Shown: positions 27,386 through 36,015 of the stretch, piece after piece
Numbering within the stretch: the stretch's first letter is position 1
Layout of the letters: every line of letters starts with the position of its first letter
Origin: CAWCJL01 sp963795775
GTDB taxonomy: Bacteria > Acidobacteriota > Terriglobia > Terriglobales > Acidobacteriaceae
Reading direction: 5' to 3'
NCBI GenBank assembly: GCA_963795775.1
Contig: CAWCJL010000003.1
Coordinates: forward strand, 62,001 to 126,000
Length of the DNA stretch: 64,000 nucleotides
Notes under the pieces: model-generated
What the model was told of the DNA's origin: nothing
The model's input: the letters and a program-made list of their open reading frames with translations, nothing else
Databases searched by the model: none
Position numbers and translations under genes: made by a program

Positions 27386-27637
27386 CTACTCCTTGGAATT
27401 CGCCAGCACCACGCGGAAGATCTGCACGAATCCCGCAGCAGCCCCGAGCAGCAGTCCCACTATGTAGATCCAGTGCTGGTGAAGCCAGTGATCCAGTCCC
27501 AGGCCGATCAACCAGCCGACCACAGTCGCTGCGGGCAGCAGAAGCGCAAGCTGGATCAGGCTCTCCACCTGCACCAGCGATTGCAGCGTGCCGTCGCGGC
27601 GCTTCCCTCTTGTCCCCTGCGAGTCCCCGGTCCCCAT
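27386..27637 (-). CDS. AtpZ-like F0F1-ATPase subunit
   Basis: An 83-aa protein with a polar N-terminus and two helices (LIQLALLLPAATVVGWLIGL and HWIYIVGLLLGAAAGFVQIF). The GWLIGLGLDHWL turn is typical of the AtpZ/AtpI family of small proteins at the head of ATP synthase operons. It is divergent from lysS with a 116-bp gap. The genes for the stalk and the F1 part are not in the window. Confidence 0.72.
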   Translation of the reverse strand: MGTGDSQGTRGKRRDGTLQSLVQVESLIQLALLLPAATVVGWLIGLGLDHWLHQHWIYIVGLLLGAAAGFVQIFRVVLANSKE

Positions 27638-27753
27638 CCTGTGCCAACGCTCCGCTGCGCAATGTCTGCGTTGTTATACACCATCGGGAAGCGGGCGGAA
27701 TCGCTCGGTATACTGCAAACAGAGCACCCCACCTTCCACCGAGGCCAAGATCC

Positions 27754-29673
27754 GTGTTCGAGTCAGAGTTTGAGCGCAAACAGTTTGCGCTCCGGCAGGA
27801 GAAGCTGCAACAGATCGCCGAGCTCGGTCAGCCTGCCTATCCCAACCACTACACGACCACGCACACCATCCCCGAAATCCGGCAGCAGCACGATGCCGAC
27901 ACCGCGGAACAGCTCGAGGCCCGGCGCGTCGAGGTCTCGATCGCCGGACGCATCATGGCCATCCGGGCGCAGGGCAAGGCTGGCTTCGCGCAGTTACAGC
28001 AGGGCGGCGCGCGCCTGCAGATTTATGTGCGCCTCGACGCAGTGGGCGAGCAGGGCTTCCAGATCTACAAGTTGCTCGATCTCGGCGACCACATTGGCGT
28101 AAAGGGCTACCTGTTCCGCACCCGGACCGGCGAGCTTACAGTACACGTGGACAGCCTAACCTTTCTCGCCAAGGCGATGCTCATCTTGCCGGAGAAATAC
28201 CACGGGCTATCTGACGTGGAACTCCGCTATCGCCAGCGCTATCTCGACCTTTTTATGAACACCGAGGTGCGGGATGTCTTCGCCAAGCGCGCCCAGGTGC
28301 TGCGCGCGATCCGCCGCTTCTTCGACGCGCGCGGCTACCTCGAAGTGGAAACGCCGATGATGCACCCCGTCGCCGGCGGCGCAGCAGCACGGCCTTTTCG
28401 CACGCACCACAATGCGCTTGACCTGGAACTCTTTCTCCGGATCGCGCCGGAGCTCTATCTCAAGCGCCTGGTGGTCGGCGGTCTCGACCGCGTTTACGAG
28501 ATCAATCGCAATTTTCGCAACGAGGGTATTTCCACCCAGCACAACCCCGAGTTCACCATGTTGGAGTTCTACCAGGCCTACAGCAACTACCACGACCTGA
28601 TGGACCTGACGGAAGAGCTGATCGTCGCCGTGGCGCGCGAGGTGAACGGGAGCACGATGACGGAGTTCAACGGGCACACCATCGACCTCGCTTCCTGGAA
28701 GCGCTACTCCATGCGCGAGGCGATTGTGGCGTTTTGGCCGGAAGCGGCTGGCTCCGCGCCTGCGCTTGAGGATTTCGCGGACGCCGCTCGGGTGCGCGAA
28801 ATGGTGAGCCGCCTGCGCGATGCGCGCATCCCGGTCGAGATGGAGCCAGGCGAGCCGGCGGGCAAGACGATTGCCACCCTTTTCGAGGCCGTCGCCGAGG
28901 ACCATCTGATTCAGCCGACGATCATCTACGATTTCCCGCTCGCCATCTCACCGCTGTCGAAGACCAAGCCGGACGAGCCCGACTGGGTAGAGCGCTTCGA
29001 GTTCTACATCGGCGGTTTCGAGCTGGGCAACGCCTTCAGCGAGCTCAATGATCCTGCGGAACAGCGCCGTCGCTTTGAGCAGCAATTGCAGGAACGGGCG
29101 CGCGGCGATGATGAAGCGCATGGAATGGACGAAGACTACGTCCGTGCTCTGGGCTATGGATTGCCGCCGACGGCAGGTGAAGGCATCGGAATCGACCGCC
29201 TCACCATGGTACTGACGGGAGCACGCTCGATCCGGGACGTGATCCTGTTTCCGCTGTTACGCCCGTCCGCCGAAGAAGCAAATGCCGGTGAATCCGCCAC
29301 GGGAGAGGTGGCGGTCCAGACGCCAGAGCGGGAGCTAGCGCCTTCCGGCCTTCCCCACGCGTTTGGCAATCTGCGCCAGCGTCGTCTTGCTGAGCTGCTC
29401 CACCAGGCAGCGGCGCCCTTCGGCAAAGGCCTTGCTCAGTTGCGTATTCACGACCGTACCGGTGCCGCTCGACACATCCGGCACATGCAGCGACGCATTT
29501 GTTTCCACGGACTCATACACGTCCGCCAGAGTGATCTCTTTGGGCGAGCGTGCCAGGCGCGAGCCGCCCGACGGCCCCTTCTGGCTGTGGATCAAATCCG
29601 CCTGCTGCAGCGAAGACAATACACGCCGGATAACAACGGGATTAGTATTCAGTTCGCCGGCAAGATCGGATGA
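27754..29673 (+). CDS. lysS: Lysyl-tRNA synthetase, class II, with 3' extension
   Basis: Ligates lysine to tRNA(Lys). An OB-fold anticodon domain (RRVEVSIAGRIMAIRAQGKA) precedes the class II core: motif 1 GYLEVETPMMHPVAGGAAAR, motif 2 FRNEGISTQHNPEFTMLEFY and motif 3 GEGIGIDRLTMVLTG. The core ends near residue 507 (VILFPLLRP), but the frame stays open to residue 639. That last ~130 residues (Arg/Gln/His-rich) are antisense to the Rrf2 gene and unlike LysRS. The GTG at 27754 with GAGG about 9 nt upstream begins the conserved N-terminus (FESEFERKQFALRQEK). Confidence 0.92.
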   Translation: MFESEFERKQFALRQEKLQQIAELGQPAYPNHYTTTHTIPEIRQQHDADTAEQLEARRVEVSIAGRIMAIRAQGKAGFAQLQQGGARLQIYVRLDAVGEQGFQIYKLLDLGDHIGVKGYLFRTRTGELTVHVDSLTFLAKAMLILPEKYHGLSDVELRYRQRYLDLFMNTEVRDVFAKRAQVLRAIRRFFDARGYLEVETPMMHPVAGGAAARPFRTHHNALDLELFLRIAPELYLKRLVVGGLDRVYEINRNFRNEGISTQHNPEFTMLEFYQAYSNYHDLMDLTEELIVAVAREVNGSTMTEFNGHTIDLASWKRYSMREAIVAFWPEAAGSAPALEDFADAARVREMVSRLRDARIPVEMEPGEPAGKTIATLFEAVAEDHLIQPTIIYDFPLAISPLSKTKPDEPDWVERFEFYIGGFELGNAFSELNDPAEQRRRFEQQLQERARGDDEAHGMDEDYVRALGYGLPPTAGEGIGIDRLTMVLTGARSIRDVILFPLLRPSAEEANAGESATGEVAVQTPERELAPSGLPHAFGNLRQRRLAELLHQAAAPFGKGLAQLRIHDRTGAARHIRHMQRRICFHGLIHVRQSDLFGRACQARAARRPLLAVDQIRLLQRRQYTPDNNGISIQFAGKIG

Positions 29674-29751
29674 AGTTTGCAGCGCATCCGGATTTGCGGC
29701 AAGAAGGACGAGCACGTGTACACCAGTAGCGAATCGTGTGTTTGCAGCCAT
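29335..29751 (-). CDS. Rrf2-family transcriptional regulator
   Basis: A 138-aa winged-helix protein: ANTRFATGVHVLVLLAANPD, recognition region LNTNPVVIRRVLSSLQQADL, wing KGPSGGSRLARSPKEITLAD. The three Cys that bind an Fe-S cluster in IscR/NsrR are missing (only one Cys, in RRCLVEQL), so it is of the YwnA-like, non-cluster type. Target unknown. Its 3' 339 nt overlap the lysS reading frame on the other strand. The start at 29751 is preferred because Rrf2 proteins commonly begin MxxNxRFA; 29784 is an alternative. Confidence 0.88.
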   Translation of the reverse strand: MAANTRFATGVHVLVLLAANPDALQTSSDLAGELNTNPVVIRRVLSSLQQADLIHSQKGPSGGSRLARSPKEITLADVYESVETNASLHVPDVSSGTGTVVNTQLSKAFAEGRRCLVEQLSKTTLAQIAKRVGKAGRR

Positions 29752-29866
29752 GAGGGGAACGCTATCATAAGACCTTCCGAACATCTATAACAACGGGGCG
29801 TACACATTGGTCACAGAACTACGTCACTGTTACAGACTCAAAGCCTCGACAGTTCAAGTAACTTCC

Positions 29867-29882
29867 GATTACACAAGTAATC
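29867..29882. promoter_or_regulatory. Inverted repeat between rrf2 and ymdB-like gene
   Basis: GATTAC-ACAA-GTAATC, a perfect 6-bp palindrome with a 4-bp spacer, in the 166-bp divergent gap. It could be an operator for the adjacent Rrf2 protein or a short hairpin in the leader of the phosphodiesterase gene; nothing further supports either. Confidence 0.3.
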
Positions 29883-29917
29883 ACCAATACCCAATCCTGA
29901 AGAAAAGGTGAATCTCG

Positions 29918-30715
29918 TTGCGCATTCTGTTTGTTGGCGATGTCTTCGGCAGTCCCGGCCGCCGCATCGTGCGTGAGCACCTCCCTCACGTGATCCAGGA
30001 GCGGGCGGTCGATCTCGTTGTGATCAACGCGGAAAACGCCGCGGGCGGCTTCGGCCTCACGCCCCCCCTGGCCGATGACCTCTTCGATCTCGGCGCACAC
30101 GTCCTGACCACCGGCAACCACGTGTGGGACAAGCGCGAAATTATTGACTACTTCCAGTCCGTGCCGGAAGACAGCCACGACCGTCCGCGCCGCGTGCTCC
30201 GTCCGGCCAACTACCCGGCCGGCACGCCGGGATACGGCGTGTACGAAGGGGTGCTGCGCTCCGGCGAGAGCTACGCAGTTCTGGATCTGCAGGGGCGCGT
30301 CTTTCTGCCGGCAATCGACGACCCCTTCCGCAAGGTGGATGCCCTGCTCGAGAAGATTCGGTCCCGGGTGATTCTGGTGGACTTCCATGCCGAAGCCACC
30401 TCGGAAAAGGTCGCGCTCGGATGGTATCTGGACGGCCGGGTGACCGCCGTGCTGGGTACGCACACGCACGTTCCTACCGCGGACGAACGCGTGCTTCCCG
30501 GCGGTACCGCTTACCAGACCGACGTGGGCATGAGCGGACCTTATGACAGCGTGATCGGCGTGACCAAGGAGCTGGTACTCCAGCGCTTTCTCACCGGAAT
30601 GCCGGGCAAGTTCGAGCCCGCGCGCGGCGACGCCCGCATGTGCGCTGCGCTGATCGACTGCGATCCGTTGACTGGGCATGCTTCGGCCATCAAGCGCCTG
30701 ATGCTCGGCGAATAG
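29918..30715 (+). CDS. YmdB-type metallophosphoesterase (TIGR00282)
   Basis: A 265-aa protein matching the YmdB/TIGR00282 family, described as cyclic-nucleotide phosphodiesterases (2',3'-cAMP in Bacillus). Motifs in order: MRILFVGDVFGSPGRR, INAENAAGGFG, TTGNHVWDK, VDFHAEATSEK, LGTHTHVPTADERVLPGG and YQTDVGMSGPYDSVIG. The start is a TTG with AAAAGGTG about 8 nt upstream; the sequence from MRIL matches the family N-terminus. No membrane segment. Divergent from the Rrf2 gene. Confidence 0.92.
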   Translation: MRILFVGDVFGSPGRRIVREHLPHVIQERAVDLVVINAENAAGGFGLTPPLADDLFDLGAHVLTTGNHVWDKREIIDYFQSVPEDSHDRPRRVLRPANYPAGTPGYGVYEGVLRSGESYAVLDLQGRVFLPAIDDPFRKVDALLEKIRSRVILVDFHAEATSEKVALGWYLDGRVTAVLGTHTHVPTADERVLPGGTAYQTDVGMSGPYDSVIGVTKELVLQRFLTGMPGKFEPARGDARMCAALIDCDPLTGHASAIKRLMLGE

Positions 30716-30733
30716 ACGGCCGGGGTTCCACTT

Positions 30734-31606
30734 TTGCGTTGGCAGCCGGGGCAGACTTGTCCACAAGTTTGCGCCGGGATTGGCGCGGGCGGAGGCATAC
30801 TTTCCCGCGCAATCCCCTCTAAGCAAGTAAGGTCCCGTGTCCGTCCAGGTTGTTTTGGACGCGCCGTATGGTGCGCTCGGGGTCTCGCTTCTGACGAGGA
30901 GGTCCGTCTGCAGAATCTTATTCTTGCTTCTCTCGGACGCGACGAGCGTGCTCGCCTGGATCCCTTCCTGGAAGCCGTCGTTCTCACCGCCGGCGATGTC
31001 CTCGTAGAAGCCGGCAAACCCATTCGCTACCTCTGGTTTCTCGAGGATGTGGTCGGCTCGGTGGTGCAGATCACGCCCAGTGGTGCGCATATACCCTCCG
31101 GACTGGTGGGTTACGAAGGGGTCGCGGGGTTTGAGTTGTGGCTACGCCACAGCCGGTCACCGCTCTCCTCGATCGCCTACATCGGCGGCAATGCACTACG
31201 GATGCGGGCCGAGGACTTCGACCGCGAAGTGCTGGGCACGCAATCGCCTCTCAATCATCTGCTGGCCGACTATGTCTTCGGGTACATCACGCTCGCTTCG
31301 CAGATCAGTGTCTGCAACCGGCAGCATGGTCTTGAAGAACGTCTGTGCCGGTGGCTGCGCATGATCAGCGTCCGCATCCCAGAGAAGAAGTCCTTCCACC
31401 TGCGCCCGGAGTTCCTCGCCTCCCTGCTCTTCACGGAGCGTTCCACCGCCACCATCACCGCCCGTGTGCTGCACAACGCCGGCCTGATCGACTACCAGAA
31501 CGAGCACATCCGCATTCTCGATGAAGCGGGCCTGGAAGAAGGCGCGTGCGAGTGCTATCCCCTCTTTCATGCCCAGTTCAATCGCGCACACCGCCAATCC
31601 GGCTGA
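30734..31606 (+). CDS. Crp/Fnr-like transcriptional regulator
   Basis: The conserved part runs from LQNLILASLGRDERARLDPF through a cyclic-nucleotide-binding-like beta barrel (LTAGDVLVEAGKPIRYLWFL, GLVGYEGVAGFELWL) to a C-terminal DNA-binding region (LRPEFLASLLFTERSTATIT, then ARVLHNAGLIDYQNEHIRIL). This matches the Crp/Fnr subgroup common in acidobacteria and proteobacteria that lacks an obvious cAMP-binding RxS motif. The only ATG is at 30734 and would add a ~58-residue unlike leader. A CTG at 30908 with GAGGAGG 5-6 nt before it is a better-placed start. Confidence 0.78.
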   Translation: MRWQPGQTCPQVCAGIGAGGGILSRAIPSKQVRSRVRPGCFGRAVWCARGLASDEEVRLQNLILASLGRDERARLDPFLEAVVLTAGDVLVEAGKPIRYLWFLEDVVGSVVQITPSGAHIPSGLVGYEGVAGFELWLRHSRSPLSSIAYIGGNALRMRAEDFDREVLGTQSPLNHLLADYVFGYITLASQISVCNRQHGLEERLCRWLRMISVRIPEKKSFHLRPEFLASLLFTERSTATITARVLHNAGLIDYQNEHIRILDEAGLEEGACECYPLFHAQFNRAHRQSG

Positions 31607-31627
31607 GCCCGGCCGCGCACCCTGGCA

Positions 31628-34600
31628 TCAGGGTGCGACCACCAGTGCCACGTTTGTTGTTCCGGTAAAGTTCACGGTCCCGGCGCCGCTGGCGGTAACT
31701 GTCACCGTATAGCTTGGTGCGGGGCTTCCCCCCTGCGTCCCTGTCGCGGGCGCTGCGGCCGCTGCGGTGCTCGACGCTGCGCCGCAGCCCGTAAGCCCGC
31801 AGCCTAACCCCAACGCGAGGGCACCCACCAGGACAAAGAGCCCGCGCCCGTAGCGGCGCCGCTTCCCGGCGCAGTATCCAGCACTCGCCAGGCCTCCCGG
31901 TAACATGAAGACCGCCGCAGAAAACGGCGCGGGGAGCTGCTCTGCCGGGCCGCGTCCGAGCGCAGCAGAGACTCCAGCGCTGGCCACGGAAATCGTAAGC
32001 TGACTCAATACCGGAGCCGTTGTGCCCGGGGCGACTACGATCGTCGCCGGAGCGAAAAGGCAGCTCGCCCCAGCAGGCAAACCGCTGCAGGCAAATTGCA
32101 CTGTTCCGGCAAACCCGGCGGGAGCTGTCAGCGTGAGCCCCAGGGATCCTGAACCCTGCCCCGCGGCGATGGCCAGCGACGACGCGGACGATTGCAGCAC
32201 GGCTGGTGCTGCCGGGAGAACCGTCAGGCTCACCTGGGCGGTAGCTGCCGCATAGCTGGCCGTGTCCTCGGGCGTGAATTGCACGCTGAGGGTTTGCACG
32301 CCGGCGGGCAGAACCGTGCCCAATGCGGGCGAGTAGCGGAAGACCCCAGGCACGGGCGCCGTGGCATTGAGTTGTGTCTCGCTCAGCGGCGTGCCTGGCG
32401 TAATGTCCGCCGGCGTCGGCCAGGTGACGGTTACCGGGTGCGGCGTCGCAGCGGTTGCCGTTCCCGCCAGGGGCACAACGGCTGGTCCAGCCGAAGAAGA
32501 CGAGATGGTGAGCGAGCCGGTGATGCTCCCCGCCGTCAGCGGCGCGAAGTGGAGCGCGATCCCGCAGCTTCCGCCCGGCGCAATTGCCAAGCCCACACTG
32601 CAGGATGCATTCGCGCCTTCGTCCATCGCGAACGGCCCGGCTACCGTCAGGCTCGCGATCGCATATGGGACGTTGCCATAGTTCACCACAGCCGTCGCAC
32701 TGCTCCCGCTCTGCTGGCCCGCCACCGTGGCGGCAAATTGCATGGACTGTGGTTGTGCACGGTGCAGCACGGTCAATGCATTGCCCCCGTTCGTCTGTGA
32801 AACCAGCAGCAGGTCGCCGCCCGGGGTCGCACCGATACCTTCCACGGCGCCCCCGGCCACCGCGCGAAACTCCGCCCCGCTCGCATCCAGCAGCAACGCA
32901 TCCTGAAGGTTTGTAACACATGCGGCGCCAGATGCCGGCGTATAGCTCCCATCCGGAGCGAGGATCGACGTCCCGTAGCAGGTGCGCACGTGGAGAGCGC
33001 CCTGCGCATCGACCGCGATGCCCCCGGTGGGCCCGGTCGTCAGCTGCGTGCCGGGCAGATAGCTGAAGGTGCGCACCACATGCTCGGTGCCGTCCGGCTG
33101 TCGTGCGTACACATGCAACGAATCGGTGCTGTAGACCACACCCTGTCCGTCGACCGCCATGCCATTCAGCCCCAGATGCGTCGCCAGCAACACGGTCGCG
33201 CCCAGTGGATTGCGGCTTAGGATCTGCCCTTGGCTATTGCCAAGATAAAGGTTCCCGGCGCCATCGATGGCCAGCGCCACCGCGGTGCCCACGGGCGTTA
33301 CAGCAGCTCCGGCTTTAACCGTGAAGGCTGACGCCGAGGCTCCCAGGAAAATCTGTCCATTGCCGTCGCTCACCACCGGCACTATGCCCGTGCTTGGCGG
33401 GAGAGTGCCGAGTGTTTCGGTGGTTCCCGCACCAACCGCCAGCGCCGGCGCGAGCCCTACGCCCTCTAGGTACGCGGTCAAAATCGGCTCTCCATTGCTG
33501 TCCGCCAGCAGAAGCGCGCCATTGCGCGTCCCGGGCGCTAGGGGAGAGAAGGAAACGGCCACAGTGCACTGTTCGCCCGCCGCGTAGCTGCGGATCTGGC
33601 ACGCGCCTGCATCGCCGGTCGCCACGCGGAAGTCCCGGTTTTCCGCACCGGCTAGCACCGCGGCGATTCTGCCCACCGCTACCGGCGTGGCGAACTGGAC
33701 GACATAGAAGTGGGTCTGTGCTTTCCCGATAGCAAGCGCACCGAAGTTCTGCGAAGCCGAGGCCGAGCCAAGCACGACGGCAGGCGTGCCGGTGCCCGAA
33801 AGCAGCACGGTCGCCGAACCCCCGCCACTGTCACTGAAGAGCAGCGTCCCAGCACGCGGGCCGGCTGATATTGGCGAGAAAGCAAGCGTTATGTCACAAC
33901 TCGCGCCTGGGGAAAGCACCGCTGCCGCGTGATCGACCGAGCAGGTGGAAGCGATCTGCGGGAAATCCGCAGCATTGGCTCCGCTGACCCGCGGCATGCT
34001 GACCGTCACCGCGGTGCTCCCGGCATTCACAACCGTGAGAACCACCGGCGTACTGGTGCTTCCTTCCACCACCGCGCCAAAGTCATGCATTGCAAAGCTG
34101 TATTCCACGCCGCCCGCTAGCGCATTGACGCCGGTCCCGGAGAGCGGGATTCCTGTGCCGCCGGTGCTGAGTTGCAATATGCCCGCGCGGAGGCCGAGAG
34201 CGCCGGGAGCGAACTGGATCTGGAGCGTGCACTGGGCTCCTGCGGCAAGCTGCAACGGGCAGGTACCGCCGGCCACGCTGAATTCTCCAGCGTTTGCTCC
34301 CGCTACTGCGGGCGACAGCGTTCCCGGTGCGGTTCCGGTGTTCGTGACGGTGAGCGTCAGAACACTTCCCTTGAGCCCGACCAAAACATCACCCCAGCCC
34401 AGGCTCGAGGGTTCCGTCGCGAAGACCGCCTGCGAGGCAAATCCCGAGCCGGAAAGCGTCACCGTCTGCGTGCTTCCGGGGAGACCATCGCTGCTGTCCG
34501 TCAGCGTGAGAGCACCGGCCGTGTTGCCCGCGAGCGTAGGTGCGAAAACCGCTCCCACCACGCAGCCGCCTCCGGACTGGAGCGGCCCTGCTGTCGTACA

Positions 34601-34828
34601 TGTGGTGGAACCCGCGTCCAGCAGAAAGCCCGGCGTCATCGCGAAACCACCGAAATCGAGCGGCTCGTTGCCGGCGTTGCCGACATAGAAGGGCATGGGT
34701 CGGCTCTGCTGTCCCACAAGCGTTGCAGCAAACGCAGGCGCGGCTTGCGGGTCTGTCCGGTGCAAACGAAAGACTTGTGCGAGAGCCGGCATCCCCGCAC
34801 CCGGACTGGAGGCAGTCGCCGCCGCCAT
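31628..34828 (-). CDS. Giant secreted ASH/choice-of-anchor D protein, 3' part
   Basis: A 1066-aa reading frame without a signal peptide. It holds several ASH/choice-of-anchor D-like beta-sandwich repeats with recurring motifs (SxxxTCTxxxxLxxGxxCxxxVxFxP and TLTDSSDGLPGSTQTVTLSG type), a central propeller-like part (GTAVALAIDGAGNLYLGNSQ), further ASH repeats, an Ig-like FSGTVQF-type module, a hydrophobic helix (GRGLFVLVGALALGLGCGLT) and a C-terminal YTVTVTASGAG domain. This architecture is typical of very large acidobacterial surface proteins. In-frame sequence continues upstream of its first ATG towards the 34870-36015 gene, so the two are best read as one gene broken by a frameshift. Confidence 0.8.
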   Translation of the reverse strand: MAAATASSPGAGMPALAQVFRLHRTDPQAAPAFAATLVGQQSRPMPFYVGNAGNEPLDFGGFAMTPGFLLDAGSTTCTTAGPLQSGGGCVVGAVFAPTLAGNTAGALTLTDSSDGLPGSTQTVTLSGSGFASQAVFATEPSSLGWGDVLVGLKGSVLTLTVTNTGTAPGTLSPAVAGANAGEFSVAGGTCPLQLAAGAQCTLQIQFAPGALGLRAGILQLSTGGTGIPLSGTGVNALAGGVEYSFAMHDFGAVVEGSTSTPVVLTVVNAGSTAVTVSMPRVSGANAADFPQIASTCSVDHAAAVLSPGASCDITLAFSPISAGPRAGTLLFSDSGGGSATVLLSGTGTPAVVLGSASASQNFGALAIGKAQTHFYVVQFATPVAVGRIAAVLAGAENRDFRVATGDAGACQIRSYAAGEQCTVAVSFSPLAPGTRNGALLLADSNGEPILTAYLEGVGLAPALAVGAGTTETLGTLPPSTGIVPVVSDGNGQIFLGASASAFTVKAGAAVTPVGTAVALAIDGAGNLYLGNSQGQILSRNPLGATVLLATHLGLNGMAVDGQGVVYSTDSLHVYARQPDGTEHVVRTFSYLPGTQLTTGPTGGIAVDAQGALHVRTCYGTSILAPDGSYTPASGAACVTNLQDALLLDASGAEFRAVAGGAVEGIGATPGGDLLLVSQTNGGNALTVLHRAQPQSMQFAATVAGQQSGSSATAVVNYGNVPYAIASLTVAGPFAMDEGANASCSVGLAIAPGGSCGIALHFAPLTAGSITGSLTISSSSAGPAVVPLAGTATAATPHPVTVTWPTPADITPGTPLSETQLNATAPVPGVFRYSPALGTVLPAGVQTLSVQFTPEDTASYAAATAQVSLTVLPAAPAVLQSSASSLAIAAGQGSGSLGLTLTAPAGFAGTVQFACSGLPAGASCLFAPATIVVAPGTTAPVLSQLTISVASAGVSAALGRGPAEQLPAPFSAAVFMLPGGLASAGYCAGKRRRYGRGLFVLVGALALGLGCGLTGCGAASSTAAAAAPATGTQGGSPAPSYTVTVTASGAGTVNFTGTTNVALVVAP

Positions 34829-34869
34829 ATCACCATTGTTTGCGAGCGCAAGCGCCGTAGCGCCGAGCG

Positions 34870-36015
34870 TTAACAGGCGATCTCCCGAGGTGAGTATGGA
34901 GCTGCCAGCCAGTTGCGGCGCGGCGCCTGCCTGAGCCTGGCAGCTCCGTTCGGCAGGTAAAGGGTACCGCCGGCGTCTACCGCCGCGGAGTGCACGGCCG
35001 AAAAGTCGCCGCTGGCGAGGATCGCGGCCGTGCCGTCTGGAAGAATCCTCCGGACCGCGCGATTGCTGAACACATAAACTGCGCCGGCACCGTCGGCCGT
35101 CATTGCCGGCCCGACCACCTCCCCTGCGGGCAGAGCAAGCAGAATGGACGAGGTGCCGTCCGGGGTGACCCGGCGCACGTCGGAGAGGCCGGATTGCGGC
35201 GCCGTCTCGGCCGCGAATAGATCACCGGCCGCATCAACGGCCACGCCCACGGCGCGCGGGGGCACGGTGGCCCCCAAGGCGGTGATGTTGGCCCCAAGCC
35301 GCTGAACCTGCACGCCATCCGGACCGATGGTCGCGATGGTGCCGCTCTCGCATGCATAAACGTAGCCTGCGCCGTCCGTTGCCAGGCTGCTGATGCCCAC
35401 GTTGCTCAGCAGCGTGGTCGCGCTGCCATCGGAAGCGTGCCTGACCAGCCCTCCGCCTTCGTTGGTGTAGAGGTTACCGTTTCCGTCGAGCGCGATGGCA
35501 CTGACGACGGCCGCGGGCGTGAACGTGGCGCCGGGCCCGGTGGCCGGTGTTCCCGGGATAAAAAGGAGCCGTGGCGCCAAGCCGCTGCCCCGCAGGTAGA
35601 CCGCGGCAAGCGGCTGCTGATTGCCATCCAGCAGCACTACCGCGCCACGATTTATCCCCGGTGCGTCAGGAGTAAACGTCACCCCCACGGTACAGCTCGC
35701 GCCAGCGGCATAGGCACCCGGCTGGCATGCTGCGGGGTCCGCCGTGTTGGCAGCCACAAAGGCACCTCCTGCCCGGCCCTCGCTCAACACGCGCACGCCG
35801 CTTATCTTGGCTGCCGCCTGAAACTGCAGGGTATACAAGGAGGTCCCGCTGGTCTGCCCCAAAGTCAGCGCGCCGAAGTCCACTGCTGAGGACGACTCTG
35901 AAACCAGCTTCACCGGAGCGGGGGAAAGCGGCGAAAATTGGGCGCGGGCAGGCAGGAGCATGCCACCGAACAGAAAGAGAAACGAGCCAACCAGACGGGG
36001 GAATTGCGTTGCCAT
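34870..36015 (-). CDS. Giant secreted ASH/choice-of-anchor D protein, 5' part
   Basis: A 381-aa frame starting with a signal peptide (FPRLVGSFLFLFGGMLLPAR, cut near AQF), one ASH-type module (VDFGALTLGQTSGTSLYTLQ, CTVGVTFTPDAPGINRGAVV) and NHL/beta-propeller-like strands with NGNLYTNEGGG and AGDLFAAETA motifs. It breaks off after GGTLYLPNGA with a basic tail and a stop at 34870. The other frame resumes with QLAGSSILTSGDRLLTLGAT and runs into the 31628-34828 frame. The pair would make a ~1460-residue protein. ATG at 36015 chosen as the signal-peptide start. Confidence 0.78.
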   Translation of the reverse strand: MATQFPRLVGSFLFLFGGMLLPARAQFSPLSPAPVKLVSESSSAVDFGALTLGQTSGTSLYTLQFQAAAKISGVRVLSEGRAGGAFVAANTADPAACQPGAYAAGASCTVGVTFTPDAPGINRGAVVLLDGNQQPLAAVYLRGSGLAPRLLFIPGTPATGPGATFTPAAVVSAIALDGNGNLYTNEGGGLVRHASDGSATTLLSNVGISSLATDGAGYVYACESGTIATIGPDGVQVQRLGANITALGATVPPRAVGVAVDAAGDLFAAETAPQSGLSDVRRVTPDGTSSILLALPAGEVVGPAMTADGAGAVYVFSNRAVRRILPDGTAAILASGDFSAVHSAAVDAGGTLYLPNGAARLRQAPRRNWLAAPYSPREIAC

